Translations under genes and position numbers: made by a program
Shown: piece by piece, positions 26,541 through 35,600 of the stretch
Numbering within the stretch: the stretch's first letter is position 1
Layout of the letters: each line of letters starts with the position of its first letter
Notes under the pieces: model-generated
What the model saw: the letters and a program-made list of their open reading frames with translations, nothing else
Database searches by the model: none
Told to the model about the DNA's origin: nothing
Source of the DNA: Actinokineospora sp. NBRC 105648
Lineage (GTDB): Bacteria > Actinomycetota > Actinomycetes > Mycobacteriales > Pseudonocardiaceae
DNA: 64,000 nucleotides
Direction of reading: 5' to 3'
Assembly: GCF_030269645.1 (NCBI RefSeq)
Contig: NZ_BSTR01000012.1
Location: 115,056-179,055 of the forward strand

Positions 26541-28076
26541 GTGCCCCACCAAGCCGACACCCCAGCGCCCGCCGTCGAACTGTCCGGGATCACCAAGCGC
26601 TTCCCGGGCGTGATCGCGAACTCGGACGTGAACATCACCGTCCGGGCCGGGACCGTGCACGCCCTGGTCGGTGAGAACGGTGCGGGCAAGTCGACCCTGA
26701 TGAAGATCCTCTACGGCATGCAGCCGCCGGACGAGGGCACCATCGCCGTCGACGGCCACCCGGTGTCCTTCGGCTCGCCCGCCGACGCCATCCGCGCGGG
26801 CATCGGCATGGTGCACCAGCACTTCATGCTCGCCGACAACCTCACCGTACTGGAGAACGTGGTCCTCGGCAGCGAACCGCGCAAGGGCCTCGGGCTCGAC
26901 TTCGCCGCCGCCCGAGCCAAGATCCGGCAGATCTCCGACGCCTACGGGCTCGGTGTGCGGCCGGACCGCCTGGTCGACGACCTCGGTGTCGGCGAGCGGC
27001 AGCGGGTGGAGATCCTCAAGGTCCTCTACCGCGGCGCCCGCACGCTGATCCTCGACGAACCGACCGCGGTGCTGGTGCCGCAGGAGGTCGACGAGCTCTT
27101 CGGCAACCTGCGCGACCTCAAGGCCGAGGGCCTGACGATCCTGTTCATCTCGCACAAGCTCGACGAGGTGCTCTCGGTCGCCGACGACATCACCGTCATG
27201 CGCCGGGGCACCACGGTCGCCAGCGTCTCGCCCAGCGGGGTCACCGCGCGCAAGCTGGCCGAGCTGATGGTCGGCAGCGAGCTGCCGGTGCCGGAGCTGC
27301 GCGAGTCCACCGTCACCGACCAGGCCGTGCTCGACGTGCGCGGGCTCACCGTGGTCGGTGCCGACGGGCGCACGGTCCTCGACGACGTCTCCTTCACCAT
27401 CCACGCGGGCGAGGTGCTCGGCATCGCGGGGGTGGAGGGCAACGGCCAGGCCGAGCTGGTCGAGGCGCTGATGGGCATCCGGGTGCCGACCGCGGGCAAG
27501 ATCACCCTGGCCGACCGGGACATCACCCGCGCCAGCACCCGGCACCGCCGCGAGGCGGGCATGGGCTACGTCCCCGAGGACCGGCACCGCCAGGGCGTGC
27601 TGCTCGAGGCGACGCTGTGGGAGAACCGCGTCCTGGGCCACCAGACCCGGCCGCCCAACGCGCGCGGGCCGCTGCTCGACCGGCGCGGCGCCAAGGCCGA
27701 CACCCGGCGCATCGTCGAGGAGTACGACGTGCGCACGCCCGGCATCGAGGTCAACGCCGCGGCGCTCTCCGGTGGCAACCAGCAGAAGCTGATCGTCGGC
27801 CGCGAGATGAGCGGCGACCCGGTCGTGCTCATCGCCTCGCACCCGACCCGCGGCGTCGACGTCGGCGCGCAGGCCGCGATCTGGGAGCACATCCGCCGCG
27901 CCCGCGCCGACCGGCTGGCCGTGCTGCTCATCTCCGCCGACCTCGACGAGCTGATCGGCATGTCCGACACCCTCGCGGTGATCCTGCGCGGCAGGCTCGT
28001 CGCCGACCACGACCCGGCCACCGTGACCCCGGAGCAGCTCGGCTCCGCGATGACCGGCGCGGGGAGGGAAGACTGA
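26541..28076 (+). CDS. Nucleoside ABC importer ATPase (two NBDs)
   Basis: The 511-residue protein is a fused double nucleotide-binding domain. NBD1 has Walker A GENGAGKST, signature LGVGERQRVEIL and Walker B LILDEPTAVL. NBD2 has a degenerate Walker A (GVEGNGQAELVEAL), signature LSGGNQQKLIVGRE and VVLIASHPTRGVD. This asymmetry is normal for carbohydrate/nucleoside importers of the RbsA type. GTG 26541 follows AAGGA; the stop overlaps the permease start. Confidence 0.93.
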   Translation: MPHQADTPAPAVELSGITKRFPGVIANSDVNITVRAGTVHALVGENGAGKSTLMKILYGMQPPDEGTIAVDGHPVSFGSPADAIRAGIGMVHQHFMLADNLTVLENVVLGSEPRKGLGLDFAAARAKIRQISDAYGLGVRPDRLVDDLGVGERQRVEILKVLYRGARTLILDEPTAVLVPQEVDELFGNLRDLKAEGLTILFISHKLDEVLSVADDITVMRRGTTVASVSPSGVTARKLAELMVGSELPVPELRESTVTDQAVLDVRGLTVVGADGRTVLDDVSFTIHAGEVLGIAGVEGNGQAELVEALMGIRVPTAGKITLADRDITRASTRHRREAGMGYVPEDRHRQGVLLEATLWENRVLGHQTRPPNARGPLLDRRGAKADTRRIVEEYDVRTPGIEVNAAALSGGNQQKLIVGREMSGDPVVLIASHPTRGVDVGAQAAIWEHIRRARADRLAVLLISADLDELIGMSDTLAVILRGRLVADHDPATVTPEQLGSAMTGAGRED

Positions 28077-29194
28077 TGCGCAAGCTCTCGCCACGGTCCG
28101 TCCTGTTAGGACTAGCCGCCCCGGTGGGTGCGCTGGTGTTCGCGCTGCTGGTGTGCGCGGCGATCCTCGCGCTGACCGGCAAGTCGCCTGCCGACACCAT
28201 CGACGCGATGGCCACGGCCACCCAGCGCCCGCGCACCATCGCCAACTCGATCAACAGCGCCACCACCTACTACCTGGCCGCGGTCGCGGTGGCGATCGGC
28301 TTCAAGATGAAGCTGTTCAACATCGGCGTCGACGGCCAGTACCGGATGGCCGCGATGCTCTCCGCGGCGCTCGCCGGCGCGACGTTCATGTCGGGGGTCC
28401 CGCAGTTCCTGCGGATCGCCATGACCATCGTCGCAGCCATGCTGGTCGGCGCCGCGTGGGCCGGTCTGGCCGCGCTGCTCAAGGTGACCCGCGGCGTGTC
28501 CGAGGTGATCTCCACGATCATGCTCAACGCCATCGCCACCTACCTGGTGTCCTACCTGCTCAACCCGGCCCGCCTCGCGCAGGCCACCGCGGGCAGCAAC
28601 AACATCTCGACCCGGCGCATCGACGCGGGCGGCCAGGTCCCCGGCCTGCCCTACCCGGGCTCGACGTCGAAGGTCTTCGGGCTGATCTTCCTGGCGGTGC
28701 TGGTCGGCGTCCTGTACTGGTTCGTGCTCTCCCGCACCCGCTTCGGCTTCGAGCTCAAGGCGACCGGTCTGTCGGAGTCCGCGGCGGTGGCCAGCGGCGT
28801 CAGCGTGAAGCGGATGGTCGTCTACTCGATGCTGATCTCCGGCGCGGTCGCCGGGCTGGTCGGCATGCCGCAGCTGCTCGGCTCGTCCTACGGCTACGCG
28901 CTGGACTTCCCACCGGGCCTCGGTTTCATCGGCATCGCGGTCGCCCTGCTCGGTCGCAACCACCCGGTCGGCATGGCGGTCTCCGCGCTGCTGTGGGGCT
29001 ACCTGGACAACACGGCCAACTCCCTCGACGTGGCGGGCATCCCGCGCGAGATCGTGGCGATCATGCAGGGCGTGATCGTGCTCTCGGTGGTGGCGGCCTA
29101 CGAGTTGGTCCGCCGCTACCGGGTCCGGGCCGAGCAGCAAGAGGTCGGTCGGGCCCTGGGCCGCACCAAGACGCTGGAAGAGGTGTCCTCATGA
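28076..29194 (+). CDS. Nucleoside ABC importer permease 1
   Basis: The 372-residue polytopic membrane protein resembles NupP/YufP-type permeases: INSATTYYLAAVAVAIGFKMKLFNIGVDGQ and the EAA-like AVASGVSVKRMVVYSMLISG. It begins one base before the ATPase stop (TGATG) and overlaps the second permease by ATGA, so all four transport genes form one unit. It forms half of the membrane channel. Confidence 0.92.
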   Translation: MRKLSPRSVLLGLAAPVGALVFALLVCAAILALTGKSPADTIDAMATATQRPRTIANSINSATTYYLAAVAVAIGFKMKLFNIGVDGQYRMAAMLSAALAGATFMSGVPQFLRIAMTIVAAMLVGAAWAGLAALLKVTRGVSEVISTIMLNAIATYLVSYLLNPARLAQATAGSNNISTRRIDAGGQVPGLPYPGSTSKVFGLIFLAVLVGVLYWFVLSRTRFGFELKATGLSESAAVASGVSVKRMVVYSMLISGAVAGLVGMPQLLGSSYGYALDFPPGLGFIGIAVALLGRNHPVGMAVSALLWGYLDNTANSLDVAGIPREIVAIMQGVIVLSVVAAYELVRRYRVRAEQQEVGRALGRTKTLEEVSS

Positions 29195-30447
29195 GTGTCG
29201 GCGGACTGGCCGTCGGGCTGGAGGTCGCGCCCGCCGACCGCGGCAAGCGCCTGTCCCCGTGGGTGTACGCGCTGGTCGCGGTGGCCGCGCTGGTCGTTCT
29301 CAGCGTGGTGCGGCTGCTCAGCGGCGCGACGGACCTGACCTCGGCGGGCACCGTGCAGGCCGCGCTGACCGCCGCGGTGCCGCTGGCCATGGCCGGTCTG
29401 GCCGGGCTGTGGGCCGAGCGCGCGGGCGTGGTCAACATCGGCCTCGAGGGCATGATGGTGCTGGGCACCTTCGGCGCGGGTTACGCGGGCTACCAGTGGG
29501 GTCCGTGGGCGGGGGTGGTGTTCGGCCTGCTGCTCGGCGTGGTCGGCGGCCTGCTGCACGCGGTCGCCACGGTGACCTTCGGCGTCGACCACATCATCTC
29601 CGGCGTGGCGATCAACCTGCTCGCCCCGGGCGCGGCGCTGTTCCTGTCGAAGCTGTACTTCTCCGACGCGCCCGGCGGCGGGCAGAAGCAGTCGCCGCGC
29701 ATCTCCGACGCACCCAAGGTCACCATCCCCGGTCTGTCCAGCCTGCTGGCCGACATCGAGGCCAAGCGCTGGTTCTTCGTCTCCGACCTGGCGGGCGTGC
29801 TGCGCGGGCTCACCACCGAGGTCTCGCTGCTGACGCTGCTGGCCGTGCTGGTGATCGTGGGCACCGCGTGGGTGCTCTGGCGCACCCCGTTCGGCCTGCG
29901 GCTGCGCTCCTGCGGCGAGTCGCCCGCGGCCGCGGAGTCGTTGGGCGTCAACGTCTACAAGTACAAGTACCTCGCGCTGGTCGCCTCCGGCGCGTTCGCC
30001 GGGCTGGGCGGGGCGTTCCTGGCGGTCAGCTCGGGGCAGTACCGCGACGGGCAGACCGGCGGGCGCGGCTTCATCGGCCTGGCGGCCATGATCTTCGGCA
30101 ACTGGCGGCCGGGCGGGTTGGCCACCGGCGCGGGCCTGTTCGGGTACACCGACGCCATGGCGCTGCGCGGGTCCAGCGCGGTGCACGCGCTGCTCCTGCT
30201 GCTGGGGATCGCGCTGGTGGTGGTCGCGGTGATCCAGTACCGGTCGGGCCACCAACTGCTCTCCGGCGTCGCGGCGGCCCTGGGCGTGCTGTTCGGCTAC
30301 TGGTACTTCAGCACCGACGAGGTCCCGCCGGAGCTGGTCGGCGCCGCGCCGTACGTGGTGACGCTGCTGGTGCTCGGCCTTGCCGCGCAACGACTTCGAC
30401 CGCCGCGACACGCGGGGGAGCCCTACCGGCGGGGGCAGGGCGTATGA
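29191..30447 (+). CDS. Nucleoside ABC importer permease 2
   Basis: The 418-residue protein is homologous to permease 1, with LAGLWAERAGVVNIGLEGMMVLG and the loop AAAESLGVNVYKYKYLALVASG, plus an additional C-terminal helical region. It pairs with permease 1 in the importer. Its stop overlaps the cytidine deaminase start. Confidence 0.92.
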   Translation: MSVGGLAVGLEVAPADRGKRLSPWVYALVAVAALVVLSVVRLLSGATDLTSAGTVQAALTAAVPLAMAGLAGLWAERAGVVNIGLEGMMVLGTFGAGYAGYQWGPWAGVVFGLLLGVVGGLLHAVATVTFGVDHIISGVAINLLAPGAALFLSKLYFSDAPGGGQKQSPRISDAPKVTIPGLSSLLADIEAKRWFFVSDLAGVLRGLTTEVSLLTLLAVLVIVGTAWVLWRTPFGLRLRSCGESPAAAESLGVNVYKYKYLALVASGAFAGLGGAFLAVSSGQYRDGQTGGRGFIGLAAMIFGNWRPGGLATGAGLFGYTDAMALRGSSAVHALLLLLGIALVVVAVIQYRSGHQLLSGVAAALGVLFGYWYFSTDEVPPELVGAAPYVVTLLVLGLAAQRLRPPRHAGEPYRRGQGV

Positions 30448-30839
30448 GCGTCGACTGGGACGCCTTGCGTTCGGCGGCGGTCGAGGCCGCCGCGCTGGCC
30501 TACTGCCCGTACTCCGGTTTGCAGGTCGGCGCCGCCGCGGTGGTCGACGACGGCCGCGTGATCACCGGGTGCAACGTGGAGAACGCCTCCTACGGTTTGG
30601 CCCTGTGCGCCGAGTGCACCTTGGCGGGCCAACTGCGGTTGACCGGCGGCGGCAGGCTCGTCGCCCTGGCCTGTCGGAGTGGCAAGGGGGAGCTGCTCAT
30701 GCCGTGCGGCCGCTGCCGCCAGGTGATCTACGAGCTCGGCGGCCCGGACTGCCTGGTCGACACCCCCACCGGGCCCGCGCCGATGACCGAGGTCCTGCCG
30801 CACGCGTTCGGACCCGCCGACCTGCCCGGGGAGAGCTGA
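30444..30839 (+). CDS. cdd: Cytidine deaminase
   Basis: The 131-residue zinc deaminase has the CAE motif (LCAECTLAG, Cys ligand and catalytic Glu) and PCGRCRQ (two Cys ligands), typical of the small tetrameric form, with substrate loop CNVENASYGL. It converts (deoxy)cytidine to (deoxy)uridine. It is coupled by ATGA to the importer and lies 1 bp before deoA, so imported cytidine can go straight into salvage. Confidence 0.95.
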   Translation: MSVDWDALRSAAVEAAALAYCPYSGLQVGAAAVVDDGRVITGCNVENASYGLALCAECTLAGQLRLTGGGRLVALACRSGKGELLMPCGRCRQVIYELGGPDCLVDTPTGPAPMTEVLPHAFGPADLPGES

Positions 30840-30840
30840 C

Positions 30841-32121
30841 ATGGAGCCGTTCAGCGCCGTCGACGTCATCCGCGCCAAGCGGGACGGTCTGCGCCTGCCC
30901 GACGACCAGATCGCCTGGGTCGTCGACGCCTACACCCGCGGCGCGGTCGCCGACGAGCAGATGTCCGCGCTGGCGATGGCGATCTTCCTCAACGGCATGG
31001 ACGCCACCGAGACCGCCCGCTGGACGGAGGCGATGGTGTCGTCCGGGGAAACGCTCTCGCTAGACGTCGACCGCCCCACCGTGGACAAGCACTCCACCGG
31101 CGGCGTCGGCGACAAGATCACCCTCCCGCTGGCGCCGCTGGTGGCCGCGTGCGGCGCGGCCGTGCCGCAGCTCTCCGGCCGCGGCCTCGGCCACACCGGC
31201 GGCACCCTGGACAAGCTCGAGTCCATCCCCGGCTGGCGCGCCCAGCTGACCCTGCCCGAGATCCGCGCCCAGCTCGCCGACGTGGGCGCCGTGGTGTGCG
31301 CGGCGACCGAGGGCCTGGCACCGGCCGACCGCAAGCTCTACGCGCTGCGGGACGTGACCGGGACGGTCGAGTCCATCCCGCTGATCGCCAGCTCGATCAT
31401 GAGCAAGAAGATCGCCGAGGGCGCGGGCGCCCTGGTCCTCGACGTCAAGTTCGGTTCGGGCGCTTTCATGAAGACCGAGCCCGACGCCCGCGCGCTCGCC
31501 AAGGCCCTGGTGGACATCGGCGTGGCGGCGGGCCTGCGCACCTCGGCCCTGCTCACCGACATGTCGGTCCCGCTGGGCCGGGCCGTCGGGAACGCCTTGG
31601 AGGTGGCCGAATCCGTGGAGGTCCTGCGTGGCGGCGGGCCCTCGGACGTCGTGGACCTGACCTTGGCACTGGCGCGGGAGATGCTGGCACTGGCCGGACT
31701 GTCCGATGTGGACCCGGCGGGGGTGTTGTCCTCCGGCGCCGCGTACGAGACGTGGTCCCGCATGATCCGCGCCCAGGGCGGCGACCCCGAGGTGCCTCTG
31801 CCCACGCCGACCCACACGCACCTGGTGACGGCCTCGGAATCAGGCGTGGTGTCCCACTTGGACGCCTACGCCGTCGGTGTGGCCGCTTGGCGTCTCGGCG
31901 CTGGTCGGGCCCGCAAGGAAGACCCGGTGCAGGCCGCGGCGGGCATCCTCTGCCACCGCAAGCCGGGGGAGCCGGTCGCCGCGGGCGACACCATCCTCGA
32001 ACTGCACACCGACACCCCCGAGGCGATCCCGGCCGCACTGTCCGCTTTGGACGGTGCCTACGCCATCGGCGACTCGGCCCCCGAGCGCAGGCCCCTGGTG
32101 CTGGACACCATCCGCGGCTAG
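30841..32121 (+). CDS. deoA: Thymidine phosphorylase
   Basis: The 426-residue enzyme has the family signature SGRGLGHTGGTLDKLESIPG, the phosphate site DKHSTGGVGDK and SSIMSKKIAEGAGALVLDVK. It splits thymidine or deoxyuridine with phosphate into base and deoxyribose-1-phosphate. It is last in the importer-cdd-deoA operon; deoC and an acetaldehyde-type ALDH for the sugar branch are near 43-45 kb. Its end overlaps a convergent small gene by 4 bp. Confidence 0.95.
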   Translation: MEPFSAVDVIRAKRDGLRLPDDQIAWVVDAYTRGAVADEQMSALAMAIFLNGMDATETARWTEAMVSSGETLSLDVDRPTVDKHSTGGVGDKITLPLAPLVAACGAAVPQLSGRGLGHTGGTLDKLESIPGWRAQLTLPEIRAQLADVGAVVCAATEGLAPADRKLYALRDVTGTVESIPLIASSIMSKKIAEGAGALVLDVKFGSGAFMKTEPDARALAKALVDIGVAAGLRTSALLTDMSVPLGRAVGNALEVAESVEVLRGGGPSDVVDLTLALAREMLALAGLSDVDPAGVLSSGAAYETWSRMIRAQGGDPEVPLPTPTHTHLVTASESGVVSHLDAYAVGVAAWRLGAGRARKEDPVQAAAGILCHRKPGEPVAAGDTILELHTDTPEAIPAALSALDGAYAIGDSAPERRPLVLDTIRG

Positions 32122-32405
32122 GGGCCTGCTGTCAGCGCCTGTCGCAGCGCCGCGTGCCTCGTCGTGAGGCCGCGGCGCAGGCTGGAGACCTCGGCCACGG
32201 TCAACTGGTGGCCGTACCGGTCCACCCACCACTCCACGTCGCCGATCCGCCCAACCGGCTCGCGTCCCTCGGCGAGGCGCCGCACCACCACCTCCAGCAG
32301 CCAGACCAGGGCGGTCCTGGCCAGGTCGGGGCGCTGGTCGGCGAACCAGTAGATGCCCGCCCCTGGTGTGGCCAGCAGTTCGTCGGCGAAGGACGGCGTG
32401 TTCAT
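32118..32405 (-). CDS. Hypothetical protein, 95 residues
   Basis: ATG 32405 follows AAGGTGATCACC. The soluble product contains IGDVEWWVDRYGHQLTVAEVSSLRRGLTT and is helix-rich. It is convergent with deoA with a 4-bp overlap. I do not recognise it. Confidence 0.6.
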   Translation of the reverse strand: MNTPSFADELLATPGAGIYWFADQRPDLARTALVWLLEVVVRRLAEGREPVGRIGDVEWWVDRYGHQLTVAEVSSLRRGLTTRHAALRQALTAGP

Positions 32406-32546
32406 GGTGATCACCTTGCCACGTCCCGGAACCACGCAGCCGTTGCGCGTGCGTGGGGGTACGCAACCGCCCCCCGGCGGTTGGCTGCGCACTGCGCCGA
32501 TCGGGTCCACCGGGGATGACCGAGGCGCCGGTCGCGGAGGTGCGCT

Positions 32547-32678
32547 GTGCTGCCGGAGTCGGTGTGGCGGAAGATCATCAGGTTGGTGCGGGCGGCGATC
32601 GGGGGGTGGGGCCCCACCCTGCGCCTGGTCACGATCATGGTGGCCACCGCGTTGTGCGTCGTGCTGCTGGTGCTCTGA
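32547..32678 (+). CDS. Small single-pass membrane protein, 43 residues
   Basis: GTG 32547 sits 6 bp after GGAGG. The peptide begins with an amphipathic basic helix (PESVWRKIIRLVRAAIGG) and ends with a hydrophobic helix (LVTIMVATALCVVLLVL). It is followed immediately by a 17-bp hairpin. Similar small tail-anchored proteins occur in actinomycetes; function unknown. Confidence 0.55.
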   Translation: MLPESVWRKIIRLVRAAIGGWGPTLRLVTIMVATALCVVLLVL

Positions 32679-32681
32679 CAA

Positions 32682-32719
32682 GAGTCGGGCCCGCCTCCGG
32701 TGGGAGGCGGGCCCGACTC
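32682..32719. terminator. Strong bidirectional hairpin
   Basis: A 17-bp perfect stem (32682-32698 with 32703-32719) and a 4-nt loop lie between the small membrane gene and the convergent coiled-coil gene. Confidence 0.8.
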
Positions 32720-32744
32720 GTCAGACCTGCGTCAAGCGCGTGCC

Positions 32745-34178
32745 TCAGGCGCCCGCGGCGATGTCGCTGTCCTCGCCGTTCTCGTCGCGCACCTTGTCGG
32801 CCGACTTCGGGCCCTTGCCGTTGGTGCGGCGCCGGTTGCCCTGCCGCGGCAGCGTGGTGGGCGGCGGCGGGGTGGGCTGGCCGCCACCGAGCATGAGCTC
32901 GGCGAAGGTGGCCATGGCCTCGTCCAGGTGACCGCCGATCCGCCGGACCGACTCGTCGTTGCCCCGGCGCACCAGGGACTCGACCGAGTCGGAGTCCGGG
33001 CGGTTGGACAGCGTGACCTCGACCTTGCTCAGGCCGCGCTCGATCGAGCCGCCCAGGTCGCCCAGCTTGGCGGTGAAGCCGTCCTCGACGGTGTCGAGCC
33101 GGGTGGCCATCTCGTCCAGCCGCGCGGTGACCTTCTCCAGCCGCTGCGCCAGCGACTCCAGGCGGTCGCTCGCGTCGACCGTCTCCTGGGTCTCGCGCAG
33201 CGCCTCGCGCAGCGCGCCGGTGGCCTCGTCGAGCTTGCCGTACACCGCTTCGCGGGACTCGCCGACGGCCGCGTGCAGGCCGGAGAGCGCCTCGGCGGCG
33301 GCGTCGTGCTTGCCGTGCAACGAGTCCGAGGTCTCGGTGAACCGGCCGTGTAGCGCGTTGGTGGTCTCGGTCACCACACCGGTGGTCTCGGCGATCCGGT
33401 CCTGCAGCACGCCCGCGGCCTCGACGACCTTGCCGTGCACCTCGGCGACCTTGCCCTGCAGCGTGTTCGCGGACTCGGCGACCTTGTCCTGCAGCGCGCT
33501 CGCGGTCTCCGCGACCTTGCCCTGCACCAGGTCCGCCGAGGCGCCCACCTTGCCCTGCACCGCGTCCGCGCTCTCGCCGACCGCGCGCGCCAGGGCGTCC
33601 TTGGTCCCGTCGAGGTGCTCGTGCACGCCCTCGTCGACCTCGTCGAGCCGCCCGCGCAGCGCGGTCTCCATGATCTCGATCCGCTCGCGCACCGGGCCGT
33701 GCACCGAGCTGGGCACCAGGTCGATCTTGCCGTCCTGCTTGTCCAGGTGGTGGTCGAGCTCGTCGATGCGCCGGTGGATGCTGGAGAGCTTGTCCTCCAG
33801 GCCGTCCATCCGGCCCGCCACGCCCTCGAACCGGCCCGCCACCCCGTCGAGCCTGCCGTCGAGCTGGGCGAACGGCGTCGCCAGCTTGTCCACGATGCTC
33901 TCCACCGCGCGACCGATGGCCGCGATCGCGGTGTCCTGCGCCTCCAGCTTGGTCATCGCCTCGTCCAGCCGCTCGGCGAGCACGCCGACCTCGGTCCGGT
34001 CGGGCATCTCCGACAACCGCTTGCGCACCGACCCGATGGACTCCAGGGGCGAGAGCCGGGCGTGGATCTCGTCCAGGGCGTCGAAGATCTGCTGCTGTTC
34101 GCTCTCACGGATCTCGGCCGCTCGGGTGAGCATGTTGCGCATCCGGTCGAACGACACCGTGGGGTTGTTTTCGTTCAC
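32745..34178 (-). CDS. Long repetitive coiled-coil protein
   Basis: The 477-residue protein is almost entirely helical heptad/hendecad repeat. It contains recurrent units such as LQDKVAESANTLQGKVAE and repeated GRLDGVAGRF/GRMDGLEDK stretches, ending in a Pro- and Lys-rich tail (PTPPPPTTLPRQGNRRR). No signal peptide or membrane helix is seen. GTG 34178 follows GAAGG. The pattern is like apolipoprotein-type or phasin-like amphipathic repeat proteins. Function unknown; a cytoskeletal or surface-coating role is only a guess. Confidence 0.75.
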   Translation of the reverse strand: MNENNPTVSFDRMRNMLTRAAEIRESEQQQIFDALDEIHARLSPLESIGSVRKRLSEMPDRTEVGVLAERLDEAMTKLEAQDTAIAAIGRAVESIVDKLATPFAQLDGRLDGVAGRFEGVAGRMDGLEDKLSSIHRRIDELDHHLDKQDGKIDLVPSSVHGPVRERIEIMETALRGRLDEVDEGVHEHLDGTKDALARAVGESADAVQGKVGASADLVQGKVAETASALQDKVAESANTLQGKVAEVHGKVVEAAGVLQDRIAETTGVVTETTNALHGRFTETSDSLHGKHDAAAEALSGLHAAVGESREAVYGKLDEATGALREALRETQETVDASDRLESLAQRLEKVTARLDEMATRLDTVEDGFTAKLGDLGGSIERGLSKVEVTLSNRPDSDSVESLVRRGNDESVRRIGGHLDEAMATFAELMLGGGQPTPPPPTTLPRQGNRRRTNGKGPKSADKVRDENGEDSDIAAGA

Positions 34179-34405
34179 GGAGGTGACCTTCGTCCTGGGG
34201 AGGGGATGTGGTGGAGACGCAGGGGAGCCTAGCCAGTCCCAGAAGGCGTCCATACACCACCCGTTGCTCGTTCGTCGGTCCAGACACGAACGATTAGTCC
34301 GTTCGGTGGACAGCCATCCAGGTCAATCCGGCGGCTCGTTTCCACCTTACGTGACCGCTTGGCTACCCGAACGGGTGCCTGCCACCGGGTGAGTACCGTG
34401 ACCCC

Positions 34406-35527
34406 ATGTCGACCCCCACCCCGGTGCCGGTGACCCCGGAGGCCATCCGCTCCGCGCCCAAAGTCCTGCTGCACGACCACCTCGACGGTGGTCTGCGCCC
34501 CGGCACGGTGGTCGACCTGGCCGCCGCGGCGGGGTACGGCGACCTCCCCACGACCGATCCGGCCGAGCTCGGCGCCTGGTTCCGCGCGGCCGCCGACTCC
34601 GGCTCGCTGGTCCGCTACCTGGAGACCTTCGCGCACACCTGCGGTGTCATGCAGGACGAAAATGCACTCGTTCGGGTGGCAGCCGAATGCGCGGAAGACC
34701 TTGCTGCAGACGGAGTCGTCTACGCCGAGGTGCGGTACGCACCCGAGCTCTTCACCGAGAAGGGGCTCGGCCTCGACGCGATCGTCGAGGCCGTCCAGGC
34801 GGGCTTCCGCGAGGGCGAGCGCCGGGCCGCCGCGGCGGGCCGCACCATCCGCGTCGGCACGCTGCTGTGCGCGATGCGCCAGAACGCGCGCTCGCTGGAG
34901 ATCGCCGAACTGGCGGTGCGCTACCGCGACGCGGGCGTGGTCGGCTTCGACATCGCGGGCCCGGAGGCGGGGTTCCCGCCCACCCGCAACCTCGACGCCT
35001 TCGAGTACCTGCGCCAGCAGAACGCGCACTTCACCATCCACGCGGGCGAGGCGTTCGGGCTGCCGTCGATCTGGGAGGCCATCCAGCACTGCGGCGCCGA
35101 GCGGCTCGGTCATGGCGTGCGCGTCGTCGACGACATCAAGGTCGACCCGGACGGCACCGTCCACCTCGGCAGGCTCGCGAGCTACGTGCGCGACCGCCGC
35201 ATCCCGCTGGAGATGTGCCCCACGTCCAACCTGCAGACCGGGGCCGCGCCGTCGATCGCCGAGCACCCGATCGGGCTGCTCACCCGGCTGCGGTTCCGGG
35301 TGACGGTCAACACCGACAACCGGTTGATGAGCGGCTGCACGGTGAGCAGCGAGCTGGCCGCGCTGGTCGACACCTTCGGGTACGACTGGACCGACCTGCG
35401 GTGGTTCACCATCAACGCGATGAAGTCGGCGTTCATCGGCTTCGAGGAGCGGCTGGCGATCATCAACGACACGATCAAGCCGGGCTACGCGGCACTGCTC
35501 GCCGGCGAGGCCCCCGCCGAGCGCTGA
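34406..35527 (+). CDS. add: Adenosine deaminase
   Basis: The 373-residue metal hydrolase shows HDHLDG (metal His pair, residues 23-28), HAGE (about 213-216), GHGVR (about 236) and NTDN with the metal-binding Asp (about 294). It converts adenosine to inosine. A hairpin follows. It belongs functionally with the nucleoside importer and cdd-deoA genes upstream but has its own promoter, divergent from the coiled-coil gene. Confidence 0.94.
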   Translation: MSTPTPVPVTPEAIRSAPKVLLHDHLDGGLRPGTVVDLAAAAGYGDLPTTDPAELGAWFRAAADSGSLVRYLETFAHTCGVMQDENALVRVAAECAEDLAADGVVYAEVRYAPELFTEKGLGLDAIVEAVQAGFREGERRAAAAGRTIRVGTLLCAMRQNARSLEIAELAVRYRDAGVVGFDIAGPEAGFPPTRNLDAFEYLRQQNAHFTIHAGEAFGLPSIWEAIQHCGAERLGHGVRVVDDIKVDPDGTVHLGRLASYVRDRRIPLEMCPTSNLQTGAAPSIAEHPIGLLTRLRFRVTVNTDNRLMSGCTVSSELAALVDTFGYDWTDLRWFTINAMKSAFIGFEERLAIINDTIKPGYAALLAGEAPAER

Positions 35528-35553
35528 CCGCCGCCGACCGACCGCGCGACGAC

Positions 35554-35585
35554 GAAGGCCGCCACCCCTCGGGGTGGCGGCCTTC
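35554..35585. terminator. Bidirectional hairpin after add
   Basis: GAAGGCCGCCACCCC and its reverse complement stand back to back (35554-35568 and 35571-35585), between convergent genes. Confidence 0.75.
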
Positions 35586-35600
35586 GTGCACGCGGTGGAC

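Noticed and set aside
25482..28094. 870-codon minus-strand frame opposite the importer genes
   Set aside because: Antisense shadow; the plus-strand ABC motifs are unambiguous.
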